A stretch of DNA of 64,000 nt from Isoetes taiwanensis (Eukaryota; Streptophyta; Lycopodiopsida; Isoetales; Isoetaceae), in the NCBI GenBank assembly GCA_021234155.1, contig JAJEKV010000112.1, positions 2,598,282-2,662,281 of the forward strand. Direction: 5' to 3'. How positions within the stretch are numbered: position 1 is the stretch's first letter; each line of letters begins with the position of its first letter. This document shows positions 25,757-36,059 of the stretch, in pieces. A program made the position numbers and the translations under genes. The notes below the pieces were generated by a model. The model did no database searches and was not told the DNA's origin. It was given only the letters and a program-made list of their open reading frames with translations.

Positions 25757-26683
25757 AGGACGACTACATATAATTCTCCTCAACTTTCTTTCAAATAGAA
25801 CCTCGGATTTCCAAAAAGCCTGTGGATGGTGTTAACCACTGTGGCGTCGCTCGGAGCATTTGGTACCACCATTCTTAGCCATTCCAAAGATTCAGAAAAT
25901 GATTTGCACAAAACAAAACACATACAAATTAGTGAATCTAGCTGAAAGTTCCACAAAGTTAGTACACACATCACAATCCTACACCACAATTCAAACTTTT
26001 AGTCAAGTAAAGTGGCCTCGATTATAACCAACAAAGATCCATAACATCCACATCTATACATTACCCAAAAACCACTATACATTCCATTGAAGAAACCTCA
26101 ACTCAGCCAACCAGCACCCACAGTGTTGCAATGCACCAAGTTGAGCCCTCTAATGTTTATGTGCTTCTGCAAGCACTAAATCACATGTCCACATCAAATC
26201 TCAAGATCTACATCAAAACTTTAAAACACAAAATAGAAAACGTCTATCAAACACTAGTTCATAGTTGGCCCAGATTGGACATGCCTTACAACAACATCCA
26301 CCTGGCAAATCTCCTAAATTAGCAAAGCTTTTGCAAGACTCATGTGAGACCGCAAAGTATATAACTCCAAAATCGTCACATCTAATTGTTCTCTGCATGT
26401 ACCGTCTCATAGGCCTCTGGCCTCCGTGGACGTTAAAATAAACTTCCTTCCTTCCTTCCTTCCTTATTCCACACTAGATAGGGCATTCTTGCACTGCGAC
26501 TCGCATGAAACCAACAAAGCGCCATAGATAGGCTTCTCATTCATCTCAGCAGATTTTCTACAATGGTGGACAGTGGATAGCCGCACACATGCGAACTACC
26601 CACGAAAAATAAAGGGAAAATCCAATTATATCATTTGGACCCCAAAACAAATACAATGCTAATAGATGAGTGGCTGATGTACC
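25757..26683. other. No gene seen; TTCC microsatellite
   Basis: No supported exon. A (ttcc)n tract lies at about 26437-26466. The phrase ttcttgcactgcgactcgca at about 26488 recurs at about 27192. Confidence 0.5.
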
Positions 26684-26764
26684 TGCCGAAAGCTTATCAC
26701 CGGGATTAAAAAACCCCGCCCTTTCGGGTTTTCGAGGAAAAACCCTAGTGATAAGCCTTCGGCA
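26684..26764. repeat. 81-bp foldback element, copy 1
   Basis: The arms tgccgaaagcttatcac (26684-26700) and gtgataagccttcggca (26748-26764) pair at 16 of 17 positions. They enclose gattaaaaaa, a cccgcccttTCGGG hairpin and ttttcgaggaaaaa. The interior closely resembles 32716-32764, while the outer arms differ between the two loci. Confidence 0.75.
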
Positions 26765-26980
26765 AGGGGCTTAGACAAACGTAAGGCATAGAATCGCTCC
26801 CAAAAACCCGCGCATGGAGAAGTCAAAACGGATGGCGCTCGCCAACCTGTACCTGCACATCACCAACAACAAACGAGAAACATACCAAAGAATAGCATCA
26901 CCCAGTGGGTGGAAAAAAAGCATCACCCACCGGGTGGAAAAATATGATAAAACGTAACTTGTACAAAATATAATAAACAA

Positions 26981-27000
26981 AGAAGGGGGGGAGGGTGGGT
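26981..27000 (+). other. G-rich tract, potential G-quadruplex
   Basis: Clustered G-runs (ggggggg, ggg, ggg) lie directly before the first of the two 190-bp repeats. Formation of a quadruplex is inference. Confidence 0.4.
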
Positions 27001-27192
27001 TCAAAGAGAATAAGGTACTGCTGAGAGAAGAGGAAGCGCCGATGAAACGTCGATGAAGAACTCTGCAATAAGTAGCAAACGCCCAACCTGATGAACGGCC
27101 CAAAATGCATGCGATGCATGCATGCGACGCATGCAATGCATGCATGCTCGTCTTGAGCAAGAATGCCGATTCGCTACGCGAATCGACGACAT
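27001..27192. repeat. ~190-bp direct repeat, copy 1
   Basis: Nearly identical to 27374-27567. It contains overlapping gcatgc palindromes (27108-27148) and a perfect hairpin, cgattcgc-tac-gcgaatcg (about 27168-27186). The intervening 180 bp begin with the sequence also seen near 26488. Confidence 0.85.
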
Positions 27193-27373
27193 TCTTGCAC
27201 TGCGACTCGCATGAAACCAACAAAGCGCCCGAATACCAAAGGACTTCCTTAACAAACTAGGATCGAGGACGAAGGTCACAGGATGAAGGCTAAAGGCCGG
27301 AAAGGACAGCAGGAAAGCAACGCCAAATTGGCCAAACCAGGCAGGAAGAAGCCCCTCCCCTGCCTGGAAATAA

Positions 27374-27567
27374 ATCAAAGAGAATAAGGTACTGCTGAGA
27401 GAAGAGGAAGCGCCGATGAAACGTCGATGAAGAACTCTGCAATAAGTAGCAAACGCCCAACCCGATGAACGGCCCAAAACGCATGCGATGCATGCATGCG
27501 ACGCATGCAATGCATGCATGCTCGTCTTGAGCAAGAATGCCGATTCGCTACGCGAATCGACGACATT
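27374..27567. repeat. ~190-bp direct repeat, copy 2
   Basis: Second copy of 27001-27192, with the same gcatgc cluster (27480-27522) and cgattcgc-tac-gcgaatcg hairpin. The minus-strand frame from 27843 reads through it, probably without meaning. Confidence 0.85.
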
Positions 27568-29050
27568 ATCAATAGAAACAAAGAACATGCTAAGTTGCCA
27601 CCTCGAGATAGAAAATGATGCGGCTATCCAGTGGGTCTCCTCATCTATTTGTACCACATTGGCAACCAACTCCTGGGCAGAGAAAGCCTCTTCTAGCTCA
27701 ACTGGATACACAATAAAATCTGGATGAGAATCATCAATCTCTGAAGTAATGATCGAAGAAGGCAAAGACAAAATTGGATGATTCACACCATCCTGTGGAT
27801 CTAAATCACTCTCCATGACAAGCTTGCAACAATATATTACCACAAATAAAAAAGATTAACTATGCAACAAACACAAACCAAGAAACTGCTACTGTACAAT
27901 AAACACATGAAACTCTCTCAATCGTATGATCACTCGTATGGATGGGGATAGTCCATACCAAGCTCCAGGATAACTACGTCAGCAAGACTGAAACTAGGAT
28001 CACTTATATCTTGAAAGTTCACATCTTTTTCATCACTAGGCATACTATCATCCCAATATCGTCTACGGCCAGAACATTTCTCTCCACGGGCATAAAGCCC
28101 ATAGTCAATATGGTTCTCATATCATAAGGCATACAATGACTAAGATTCAACATGACTTTCCAAGCCTCTCTAACTCTATGCTCATTAGCATGAGCAGTGT
28201 TAGAAGGGATTATCCACGAGCTAGACAAGGTGAGTTTTCCAGATCTAAACATCCTGCACAAGGTGTATGTAAAACTCGCACTCAACCTTTGATTACCATG
28301 ATAGTTCACAAAGTGGGCAGCCCTGTTAGCAATTTTTTGTTATTAACAACAAGACTTTTGACATCACTAGCCTCCCACCTTAAGTACAAATCCTTTCCTT
28401 TCTCAATTACAGATTTACTGATCTTATGGAGATGGCACACATAATGAGCATTATCAATGTCCTTCATACAATAACCAACCATACCCTCAAAATAATGAAG
28501 CCTATTATTCCTTAGAGCCTTACAAATTAAGATAACTCCTGGGGGTTTTGAAGGCCAATTCATATCTTTCTTGATGGCATCATTCATAGTCCTTGGAGTC
28601 TTGTAACGAGCCATCCACAGTGGCACCACGCTCTAGTGCCATTGCCCTTGCCAAACACCTCATATTACAGAACCCAACCATGGCATCATAAACACTTCTA
28701 GGAACATCCTGAACAGGGAGCCCCAATGTCACACTAACGTTGATGAGTACCCAATCTTGTCCCAAAGAAGGCCATGCAGAAGAACCTCCAATTTGCAACA
28801 AGCTCGGAGATGGAGGAACAGCACCAGCTACTACTGCCTTACCTTTCCTAGCAGCCTTTTTCATAAACATAGTGCAACAGCTAAAACAATATCCCCGAAT
28901 TGGGTTCCCCCCAACCCGCCACTTCTTGATGATCCGGCACTGCCCACATGATCCGCCATAGTTGTTTCCAGTCAAGAAGAAGAAAAAGGGCTCGCAGATC
29001 AGACACGTACAGCAAGTGCCCCTGTCACTGCAACAGCCATGTGCTACCAA
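27568..29050 (-). pseudogene. Decayed HUH/Replitron-like transposase
   Basis: Three minus-strand frames, 29050-28580, 28629-28306 and 28309-28019, chain in order, and an acidic frame (27843 down) may be the C-terminus. From memory of bryophyte and algal transposon proteins I recognise a VP-x-S-V-Y-x-A-M...ALERG block, then IKKDMNWPSKPPGVI, FEGMVGYCMKD, and finally LCRMFRSGKL...SWIIP. In intact relatives the HUH motif (H-x-H) would follow the ERG block. Here the equivalent site reads VDGSLQ, so both histidines appear lost, and a frameshift lies right after it. Cysteine pairs near the N-terminus suggest a zinc-binding segment. The family assignment is tentative. The element is dead at this locus. 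Flanking 190-bp repeats may mark its end. Confidence 0.4.
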
Positions 29051-29541
29051 TGACTATGGCCAGGTAAGAAAAGAAAGGCAAGGCCAACTGCGAAAACCCA
29101 AAACTAAAAAAAAGAGCCCCCTCTTCATAGCCGGCCCATCACCGAGCTCGCTCGCCTTTTCGAGGAGTGCCTATAGCACCTTTTGGCATTAAAAATGTAC
29201 ACTTGGTATGCCACGTGGCACAATCTGAGCCCTCCATGTTTGATGCTTGGCATACATACTTACGTTATAATTTTATAATATAAGAAGATTGGCAAAAGCA
29301 CTTGCATGTATGTCAAGAATGTAAGCTTTCTTCTTATATTCCAAAAATAATGCGGACTCATGTTTCATTAGCTAGCATGTATTGAGCATAAAACAACATA
29401 AAATGCTACTAGAAGCCCCAATGGAAATTTCCAATTGTAAGTACCTCTTCTTACCACCGCAAAGAATAAAAAATCTGGTGGATTTAACTCTTTACATGTT
29501 TGTAGCTGATTTCTTATGAGGTTTAGAATGGTACTACTAAC
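29051..29541. other. No gene seen
   Basis: This is where the 3' exons of the DNAAF1 relic would be expected. I find no GNPVVRKIPNYR-type continuation, so the 3' part of that gene appears to be missing. Confidence 0.5.
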
Positions 29542-30331
29542 CTTGCAGAGAAAGAACAGAAAGTTTTGGTAATGCTTTTAATATATCCAGCAACTCGTCA
29601 CCATCAGTTAATTGATTCAAGGAAAGGTCTAGAACCCTGAATCAAGAAATCAGATAAGATGTCTATGCTTGACATGCATACTAAAACATTATAAGAAGGT
29701 TTCTCACATAATAGAAATACAATCTCGTAGATGAGCAACTGATGATGCTGGGGTTTTCAATGAATTATGTGAGGGAAGAAATGAGTTCAAATTCTTACAG
29801 CAAAATATATTTGAAAGCTCCCTTAAATAGTTATTGCTGAAAAACGCAATATCCAAAAGTGAGGGGTTATGAAAGATTGATTACGAATCCACAATATTTT
29901 TAAATGAATAAATATATTACTCATCGAATCAACTCAAATTATACCTAAGGTCAAGTGTATCTAGATCCTTGATGTTCTCGAGATTCTCAAGCTTATTCCA
30001 TTTTTTTGAAGATAACTACAGAATAAAGAGGCATTTTATGAGGACATTGCACTTTCTTTCTGTTATGTTATATCACAATATTGGCAACATTGACTCACAT
30101 GCAATGAAGCTCAGTAAGCAACTCCAATCCTTCTAGTTTACCTTCCAAAATCAACACTTTGAGACCCTATAAGGATCCAACAAATGAGGAGAGTTTTGGA
30201 TATCAAATGCTTGACTTGGACCATAAATGAAGCTTCATAGGACTAGATTAATTAAGAAACAGAAAAGAAAATGTGTATGCAGCTGGCAGGAAAGAAGGAA
30301 CATACTATATATTCGTCAAGCTCCTTAATTT
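29542..30331 (-). pseudogene. DNAAF1: DNAAF1/ODA7 (LRRC50) dynein assembly factor relic
   Basis: Six consecutive exons (30331-30306, 30166-30099, 30015-29945, 29836-29799, 29747-29708, 29636-29542) with GT-AG introns encode leucine-rich repeats in the order of DNAAF1: IKELDEYI, GLKVLILEG, LEGLELLTELHC, LENLENIKDLDTLDL, NNYLRELSNIFC, VAHLRDCISI, VLDLSLNQLTD, LKALPKLSVLSLQ. DNAAF1 is a cytoplasmic factor for pre-assembly of outer arm dyneins, needed for motile cilia. Exon phases agree at every junction except inside 30015-29945, where one base is missing after the LQKNGI segment and shifts the frame. The repeat that should lie between NNYLREL and AHLRDC is also absent, as is the 3' part of the gene. 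A candidate first exon (30648-30613, beginning MEEAACMH) does not match in phase. It is probably a pseudogene, though a sequencing error in the A-run is possible. Confidence 0.75.
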
Positions 30332-30732
30332 CTGTAAGGTCTGGTATTGCAGATACAACTTATCATCAAGAGACGGAGTGATGTATGATGTTCCAATGCC
30401 GAGTGCATAAATATAGAACGTATAACTTGAGAAAAGTAGGAAAAAGGGAGGATAGCTATAACTTGAATGTGGCACCTAAAGAGAATGCATCATTTTTTTA
30501 CCAATCAGTTCTGAAATTGTACTACTGCAGGTTTTATGCATGACTTAGATATCATGCCATACTTATATCAGAGGTAAGCTAAAAAGAGATGCATGTGGTA
30601 GAAAGGCTTTACCTTGAATCGAATGTGCATGCAAGCGGCCTCTTCCATCAGCAAAGGAATAAAACCTTAATCACAGCAGCTGAACTGAGCTTGCAAAGTA
30701 GATAGGTCTTCGGCCTGAACCTAGCTATCCGA

Positions 30733-31437
30733 GTTTGATCTGTCTGGCGGCTGGGCATATGCTTTGTCTAGCCAGCTTCAGATTGAAAGCTTACCCCGAC
30801 AATGCAGCATCTGATCCAGTTTAATGTACAGGATAATCTGCTTACTTATGATACGAGAAACTAGAATTCAAGAAGCAGTGGCAGCTTCTATGAGCAGAGT
30901 GGCAGGCTGCTCTCCTAACCCTGATCTATACTTTTCTTTATCATATTTTTAGTGTCATGGTAAGAGTAATGCAGCTTGGTGATAGGGCTTGTCCACCTAT
31001 CCCACTTCCAAAGTTATATACAGGTAGAAGTGATGGTGGTTGTTTCATGTTGTCCTCTGCATATGGTCGAGGATGTATGGGCTCCTTGATCTACATACAG
31101 TTGAGGATGTATGGGCTCCTTGATGGATAATGGAAGTGGAAGACGCCCTCTACAGGGTGACCCTTTCGTCTTGATTCAGAGGATACTGAAAGGTTCTGTG
31201 ACCTCTATCTGATATCTCTTTGGTTTTATTGCTGCCCAATTCAATAAGTTTCAGTTCATGGAGGGTGAAGATGTTGAGGCCTCTATGAAAGTTGAAACAT
31301 TATATTTTGTATTTTTCATATATGTGCAGAAATACTTCCTATAAGATCCATGTGGGATCGTTGATGTGATTCTTCCTATCATATGAATAAAAAAGCAGTT
31401 CCGTTCCTTCAAAAAGAAAAAAAAAAGTTTGATCTGT
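30733..31437 (+). mobile_element. 5'-truncated non-LTR retroposon with TSD
   Basis: An 11-bp direct repeat, gtttgatctgt, flanks the segment at 30733-30743 and 31427-31437. The inserted 683 bp (30744-31426) end in an A-rich tail (caaaaagaaaaaaaaaa) preceded by a plant-LINE-like 3' end. No coding capacity remains. It sits about 85 bp upstream of the candidate first DNAAF1 exon. Confidence 0.75.
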
Positions 31438-32154
31438 ACATGGTGATGATGAATGCAAAAAATAGCTAAAGAAAATAATTACCTGGGGTTCTGAGTAAAC
31501 CGTGCTCTAGCATCCAAAGCACAAAGTCATGAGACTTTAAGATGTAAATACACAGATAATTGAATGAATCAAGCTTTTATGTCTTATTGTCTACCATCAT
31601 GGACAGATATTGAAAAATCCTAGTGCCTACCATACATCATAATCAAACCGTCCACAGAAAATGATAACCCTAAATGCTTTCATCAAACTCACCTCCAGCC
31701 GAGCATGATCTGCGTTTCCTGCAGAGCCTTGCTCTCGTTGGCATCCAAAGGGGCACAGCTCCTGGCATTTTTGGCCATAAACGACCCATCATCCCCATTA
31801 CACCTCAATATCAGCGGAATCCAGATACTTTATACACCAAAAGACGTCCCGGCAAATGATGGGAAAAATGACCCAAAGCATAATGAGAAAACGGTATGAA
31901 TAGAATAGAAAGTGGCATCCCCAATTCCGATGTCTACCAAATAAACATGATCTATATACCACCAATAATTTTCCACGAGCTCTCTGCATAGTGCACGGAT
32001 GCCAATACCTGGCCAAAGAATCTTAATCCATAATCTGCATGCAAAAGGATAAGAAATCCCAGATAAGCAATCCACTAAAACTCAGGGGATGCTGATTTCA
32101 AAATCATAGGCAAGGCAAATGCCCGATTTTTGGAGAACCAAAAAAATTTACCCT
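31438..32154. other. No gene seen
   Basis: No exon that I can support. The overlapping frames at 31674-31899 (plus) and 31798-32075 (minus) lack motifs. Confidence 0.45.
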
Positions 32155-32245
32155 ACAATAAAAGGCCCCAAAACCTTAGGAAATCAGCCTGGAAAAAAAT
32201 GTAAAAAGTTTTCCACCTGCCAGGAAAACCAAATTCAAACAAAAG
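32155..32245 (+). repeat. Dispersed repeat, copy near 32.2 kb
   Basis: The order aaccttaggaaat, ggaaaaa, aaaagtttt and ggaaaaccaaatt(c/t)aaacaa is shared with 40300-40410, and part of it with the reverse strand near 20.05 kb. It is a degenerate interspersed family of unknown type. Confidence 0.55.
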
Positions 32246-32378
32246 ATAGATATGGTTTCTGGCAAGAAGGAAGGAAGGTATTTTTATCGTCCACGGAGAC
32301 AGGGGGATCTACCTACACCATTATCATGATTGTTTTTCTCCTTCCATCGGATTAGCCTATCCCATTATTAGAATTGTG

Positions 32379-32401
32379 CCCTCCCCCCCCCTCCCCCCTC
32401 C
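32379..32401 (-). other. C-rich tract (G-quadruplex on minus strand)
   Basis: Runs of nine and six C separated by single T bases, with smaller runs on either side. Quadruplex formation on the complementary strand is inference. Confidence 0.5.
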
Positions 32402-32563
32402 ACACTTTTTTCTTCCATCGGATTATTATGTAGAGGAATTTTTATTTTCTAGAGTTGGCCTTTAGGTCCCATTCTTCTATTATTTCGAATGCTTCTGAGG
32501 GTAACTACCTTTTTTTATCCGATGGAAGGAAACTCTATATTTATGAAAGTTTTGTAAGCCCTT

Positions 32564-32663
32564 AGAATAGAATAGAATAGAATAGAATAGAATAGAATAG
32601 AATAGAATAGAATAGAATAGAATAGAATAGAATAGAATAGAATAGAATAGAATAGAATAGAAT
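32564..32663. repeat. AATAG pentanucleotide microsatellite
   Basis: About 20 uninterrupted copies of aatag. The minus-strand FYSIL-repeat frame is only this microsatellite translated. Confidence 0.97.
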
Positions 32664-32705
32664 CGACCAATCAGCCTATGGGACCAAATGAAGGAACACA
32701 TCAGA

Positions 32706-32774
32706 CTTATTACTGGCGAATTAAAAACCCGCGGCCCGAAGAGTTTTCGAGGGAAAAATCATGGCAGTAATAAG
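32706..32774. repeat. Foldback element, copy 2
   Basis: The arms cttattactg (32706-32715) and cagtaataag (32765-32774) pair perfectly and enclose gaattaaaaaccc, gcggcccgaagag and ttttcgagggaaaaat, matching the inside of the 26684-26764 element. At one arm position the pair is T-A here and C-G there. Confidence 0.7.
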
Positions 32775-32779
32775 AATAC

Positions 32780-33170
32780 TGTCAAACTGACAAATATACA
32801 TCATGAAATATATATACATGTCAGAGTTGTTGCTGCATATCCATGACATCCTGAAGATATGATCCCAGCATCCGTTGGAAGTCGTGCTCAATATCACATG
32901 TAGCAGCTGGCCAGGCCTGATCAACTCAATATAGCGTGCCCGGATTTTGATCATACGCTGGACAACCCTGAAGATATGGCATTCATCCTCAATGGCTCCC
33001 ATTTGGCAACATTGACAAAGCATGTCCTGGCATAGTTTCCCAATCTATCTGCCCATCTCAATTCAAAAATGGTATGCACCTATGCGAATCAAAGCAATGA
33101 GTATATGCCTTTTCATAGGCAAATGGGTACGTAGATAGCGTTGCAGCCCCGTTCCAATGTGGGATATATG
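32780..33170 (-). pseudogene. Non-LTR retroelement C-terminal fragment
   Basis: The minus strand reads LQRYLRTHLPMKRHILIALIRIGAYHF, a stop, IE-x-GR, then LCQCCQMGAIEDECHIF. This resembles the R-x-G-x-H-x-L-x-IE-x-GR...C-x-x-C-x-x-G-x-(V/I)EDE-x-H zinc-binding tail found after the RT/RNase H of some non-LTR elements. Stops interrupt it and no RT core is next to it. The foldback element at 32706-32774 lies at its 3' end. Confidence 0.5.
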
Positions 33171-33307
33171 TGGCATTGGTAGTATGATGTCTTGTGCTGT
33201 TCAAAGGCACTGGCATCCCAGAGAAGGGGAACCTGATGTATCTAAAGGCATGACTTTAGATGAACTTAAGATATTTTACTTTGAAAATTTAACATATTAA
33301 CTAATAA

Positions 33308-33335
33308 CTAGTTATGGTGCCCGGCGTTGCCGGGC
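33308..33335 (-). mobile_element. Helitron 3' terminus (minus strand)
   Basis: Read on the minus strand: stem gcccggc / gccgggc (33319-33335, loop aac), spacer accataa, then CTAG at 33308-33311 and host T. The element extends towards higher coordinates. Its 5' end was not found. Confidence 0.6.
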
Positions 33336-34963
33336 TTTAGTAGTGATTTGGAAGGGTGCGTTTGTTTATTTGGTAATTTTATGGAGATGGTTTTATGGTT
33401 AGGTGCCATTGGTGTAATGTGAAAGAAAGAATTATTTTCAAAAGTAGAAGTATTTTCACGTTGGGGATTGACAGTCTTGGCAACGATGTTTATTAGTTGA
33501 GAATTGTAGAAGCAATGTAGAAGAATGTGACTGGAACATTTGATACAATTACATGTGTCTTGTAAAGATAAATTGAACTGTGAAGATAATTTGACAAAGC
33601 TCCATGGAACAATCAATATATTCCTTGGCAGTCAAGAAGTTTTTTCAATATGCTGAATTTGGATGTACATGTTCTTGTTATGGTTAGAAAGATGCTTATA
33701 AAATAGCTTGACATGTCCATAGCTTATCGTATGCAGTTGGAACCTGTAAATCAAGCTCAAACGTGCAACTGACACTCTCTTTAATTCTTGATATTTTTCA
33801 ACTGATCTAGGTTCTACAAAATAAGCTCCTCTCTACTTCTTATTACCGCAGACAACATACACACTTCGCACACAATTCAAAGTCTTTGCCCCTAGCTAAT
33901 TATTATTAGGGAACTAATGTTAAAGAACCCTAGTTCATTGGCTTTAGGCTTAATGGCAAAGCTCAGTTTTTTGCAAGCTCAGTTTTTTGCTCTGATGATT
34001 GAATGGGATGGTTTGCTATTTGTTATGTTGACTATGTGTCCATAATGTTTTAATGGTTATTTAAGAGATCAACATAGACCTACAATTCTTTATCTCCATG
34101 GCCTTGTTAATGAGAACCATTTCACATGTTTGCTTGCAAAGTGAGTCTAAAAACATCTAGCATATTGCCTTCGTGGACTGCAATATTCTTGTCGTCACGT
34201 TTGCAACACCATTGTGATTATTATTTTAGTCACCAATATACTATTTGCATTGTTTTAGGTATCTGAATTCTAAAATGCAACATCATTGTGATTCTTACTT
34301 TAGTCACCAATATACTATTTGTATTGTTTTGAATATCTGAAATGGATTGTCATGTCACTATCTCCAACGTAGGTTGTAACTCATGTTTTCAACTTCCACG
34401 TCAAATGTCAAAATTTTGAAAGAAAGATTTATTACAGTGTTACCCATTGCTGCACATCTCTACACATAGTTTATCAACAAAATTCCCAATGTTAGCAAAG
34501 AAGAAGATGATCAAATGACTTCAGTGGATCGAGCCTTGGCATTCCTGTGTTGCATTGCCTGACAAAAACGTGTATGTGAAGGGCAGTACTATAACCAGAA
34601 TTTAATTATCATAGGCTAGTAAATTGTAACAATGAACAGTAGAAATAAAGGCATCTTCATTAAATGACCCTTGCCACCACGTTCCTCAACAATGTCCTCA
34701 ATATAAAAGACCATTCAAATGTCACTAACTTTGGAATTTGATAGACTGCAGTAGTAATTTGGTAAACGTATCCCACACCATAGACATGCTTCTAAAGCTC
34801 TAAACATTTTAAATATAAGAAATCTGAAGGTGTTTTTGCCAACACCAACAGAGATTATAGTAACTTTCAAATGCAAATACAATTTACAATATTTAACCTC
34901 AAATCTCTTCATTCAAAACTGAATTAAGGAGATGCAAGCTTTAATAATGGTCAAAATGTGAGA
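33336..34963. other. No gene seen
   Basis: AT-rich DNA that may include the body of the minus-strand Helitron. A diverged direct repeat (gtcaccaatatactattt at about 34230 and 34303) is visible. Confidence 0.45.
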
Positions 34964-35152
34964 TTATCTGGATTTTGTGCCTTTATGATGCATTTTGCGA
35001 GATAAATGAAGAGCTATTGCATCTTTGTCAAACTTACCGATCATTGCAATCCAAGTGTATTGGCTTGGTTTTGGAACCTTGCCAAATGCAGAGAAGCCAA
35101 GGGAAGAGAAGAGTACAATGCATTTTTTTATCATGAAGGAATGCACTCTCAA
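34964..35152 (-). CDS. Unrecognised exon-like frame
   Basis: A terminal-exon-like frame ends at 34964 and contains AFGKVPKPSQYTWIAMIGKFDKD and HLSRKMHHKGT, with a composition that looks like conserved protein. I do not recognise the family. It could be the last exon of the minus-strand gene whose other candidate exons lie at 36-37.8 kb, but a stop at about 36060 argues that it is separate. Confidence 0.3.
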   Translation of the reverse strand: MRVHSFMIKKCIVLFSSLGFSAFGKVPKPSQYTWIAMIGKFDKDAIALHLSRKMHHKGTKSR

Positions 35153-36059
35153 GGTCTTCCTGGTGGGTGCATTCTTGGTAGATGCACTCTCAAATTATAA
35201 GCAGAATCTTCATAAACAACATCATGAAGCCATTCTCCTTCATTATATACTCCACGTATATACAAACAGGAATGATAACAACCCTAAGTCATAGAAACAG
35301 AAAACAATAACATAGAACATCATACCTGAAAGAGGAACATCAAGAGTCAGTCCGACCTCTGCAACCTCATGTTTGATAGAATCAATCCAATGCCTGGGAA
35401 CTGAACCCAGAGTTTACCCTGGGAACTGACCTGCTTCCCTTTTGTTAGTCCTATACGTAATTCTTACTTTAAGAAAACACATCAGGCACAAAAGCGTAAT
35501 ATATGCACCTTTTGTCCAAATATCACAGCTAGGCATAAAGCTTGTCACACAACCCAAAGGAGTAAACTCAAATTGCACAGACAACATATCTTACAACCAG
35601 TGAAATAACTACTTGTCAGCCCAACGAACATGTTGGATTAGATGATTTAACTTTTTACTTGCACAAATCTATAGTAGCATAAAGCAGTGTTATGGCCTTA
35701 ATTATCTGATCCACCCATACCAAAGCAAAAACATACATGGCCTATAATACATATGAAGCCAGAGAATGATGGCATTCTCTATGTGAAAAAATACAGGAAA
35801 TGATACTATATAATTCAGGCGATGATAATATAATGCTGCGCAATACTATGCAGATGCATATAGTTCACTGGATCAGATGCAGATATCTCCAGAACATGTA
35901 TTAACAACCAGCTTCAGCGATGCCATAAGAACATACGTCCTAAGCCTGCAATTTTCTAGTAAAACAATGAATGTAAACATTAATAAGGACAGGGAAAAAC
36001 TTTCAAAGCATCGGAGTTATTTTAGCAAAGGACAGGAAAAAACTTTGAAAGCATGGGAG
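35153..36059. other. No gene seen
   Basis: Probably intergenic or intronic relative to the minus-strand frames on either side. Confidence 0.4.

Noticed and set aside
27001-27560. Continuation of the 27843 minus frame through the direct repeats
   Set aside because: The repeat pair is read in two places with palindromic content and no domain; it is probably open by chance.
32480-32701. Minus-strand frame with FYSIL repeats
   Set aside because: It is only the AATAG microsatellite translated.
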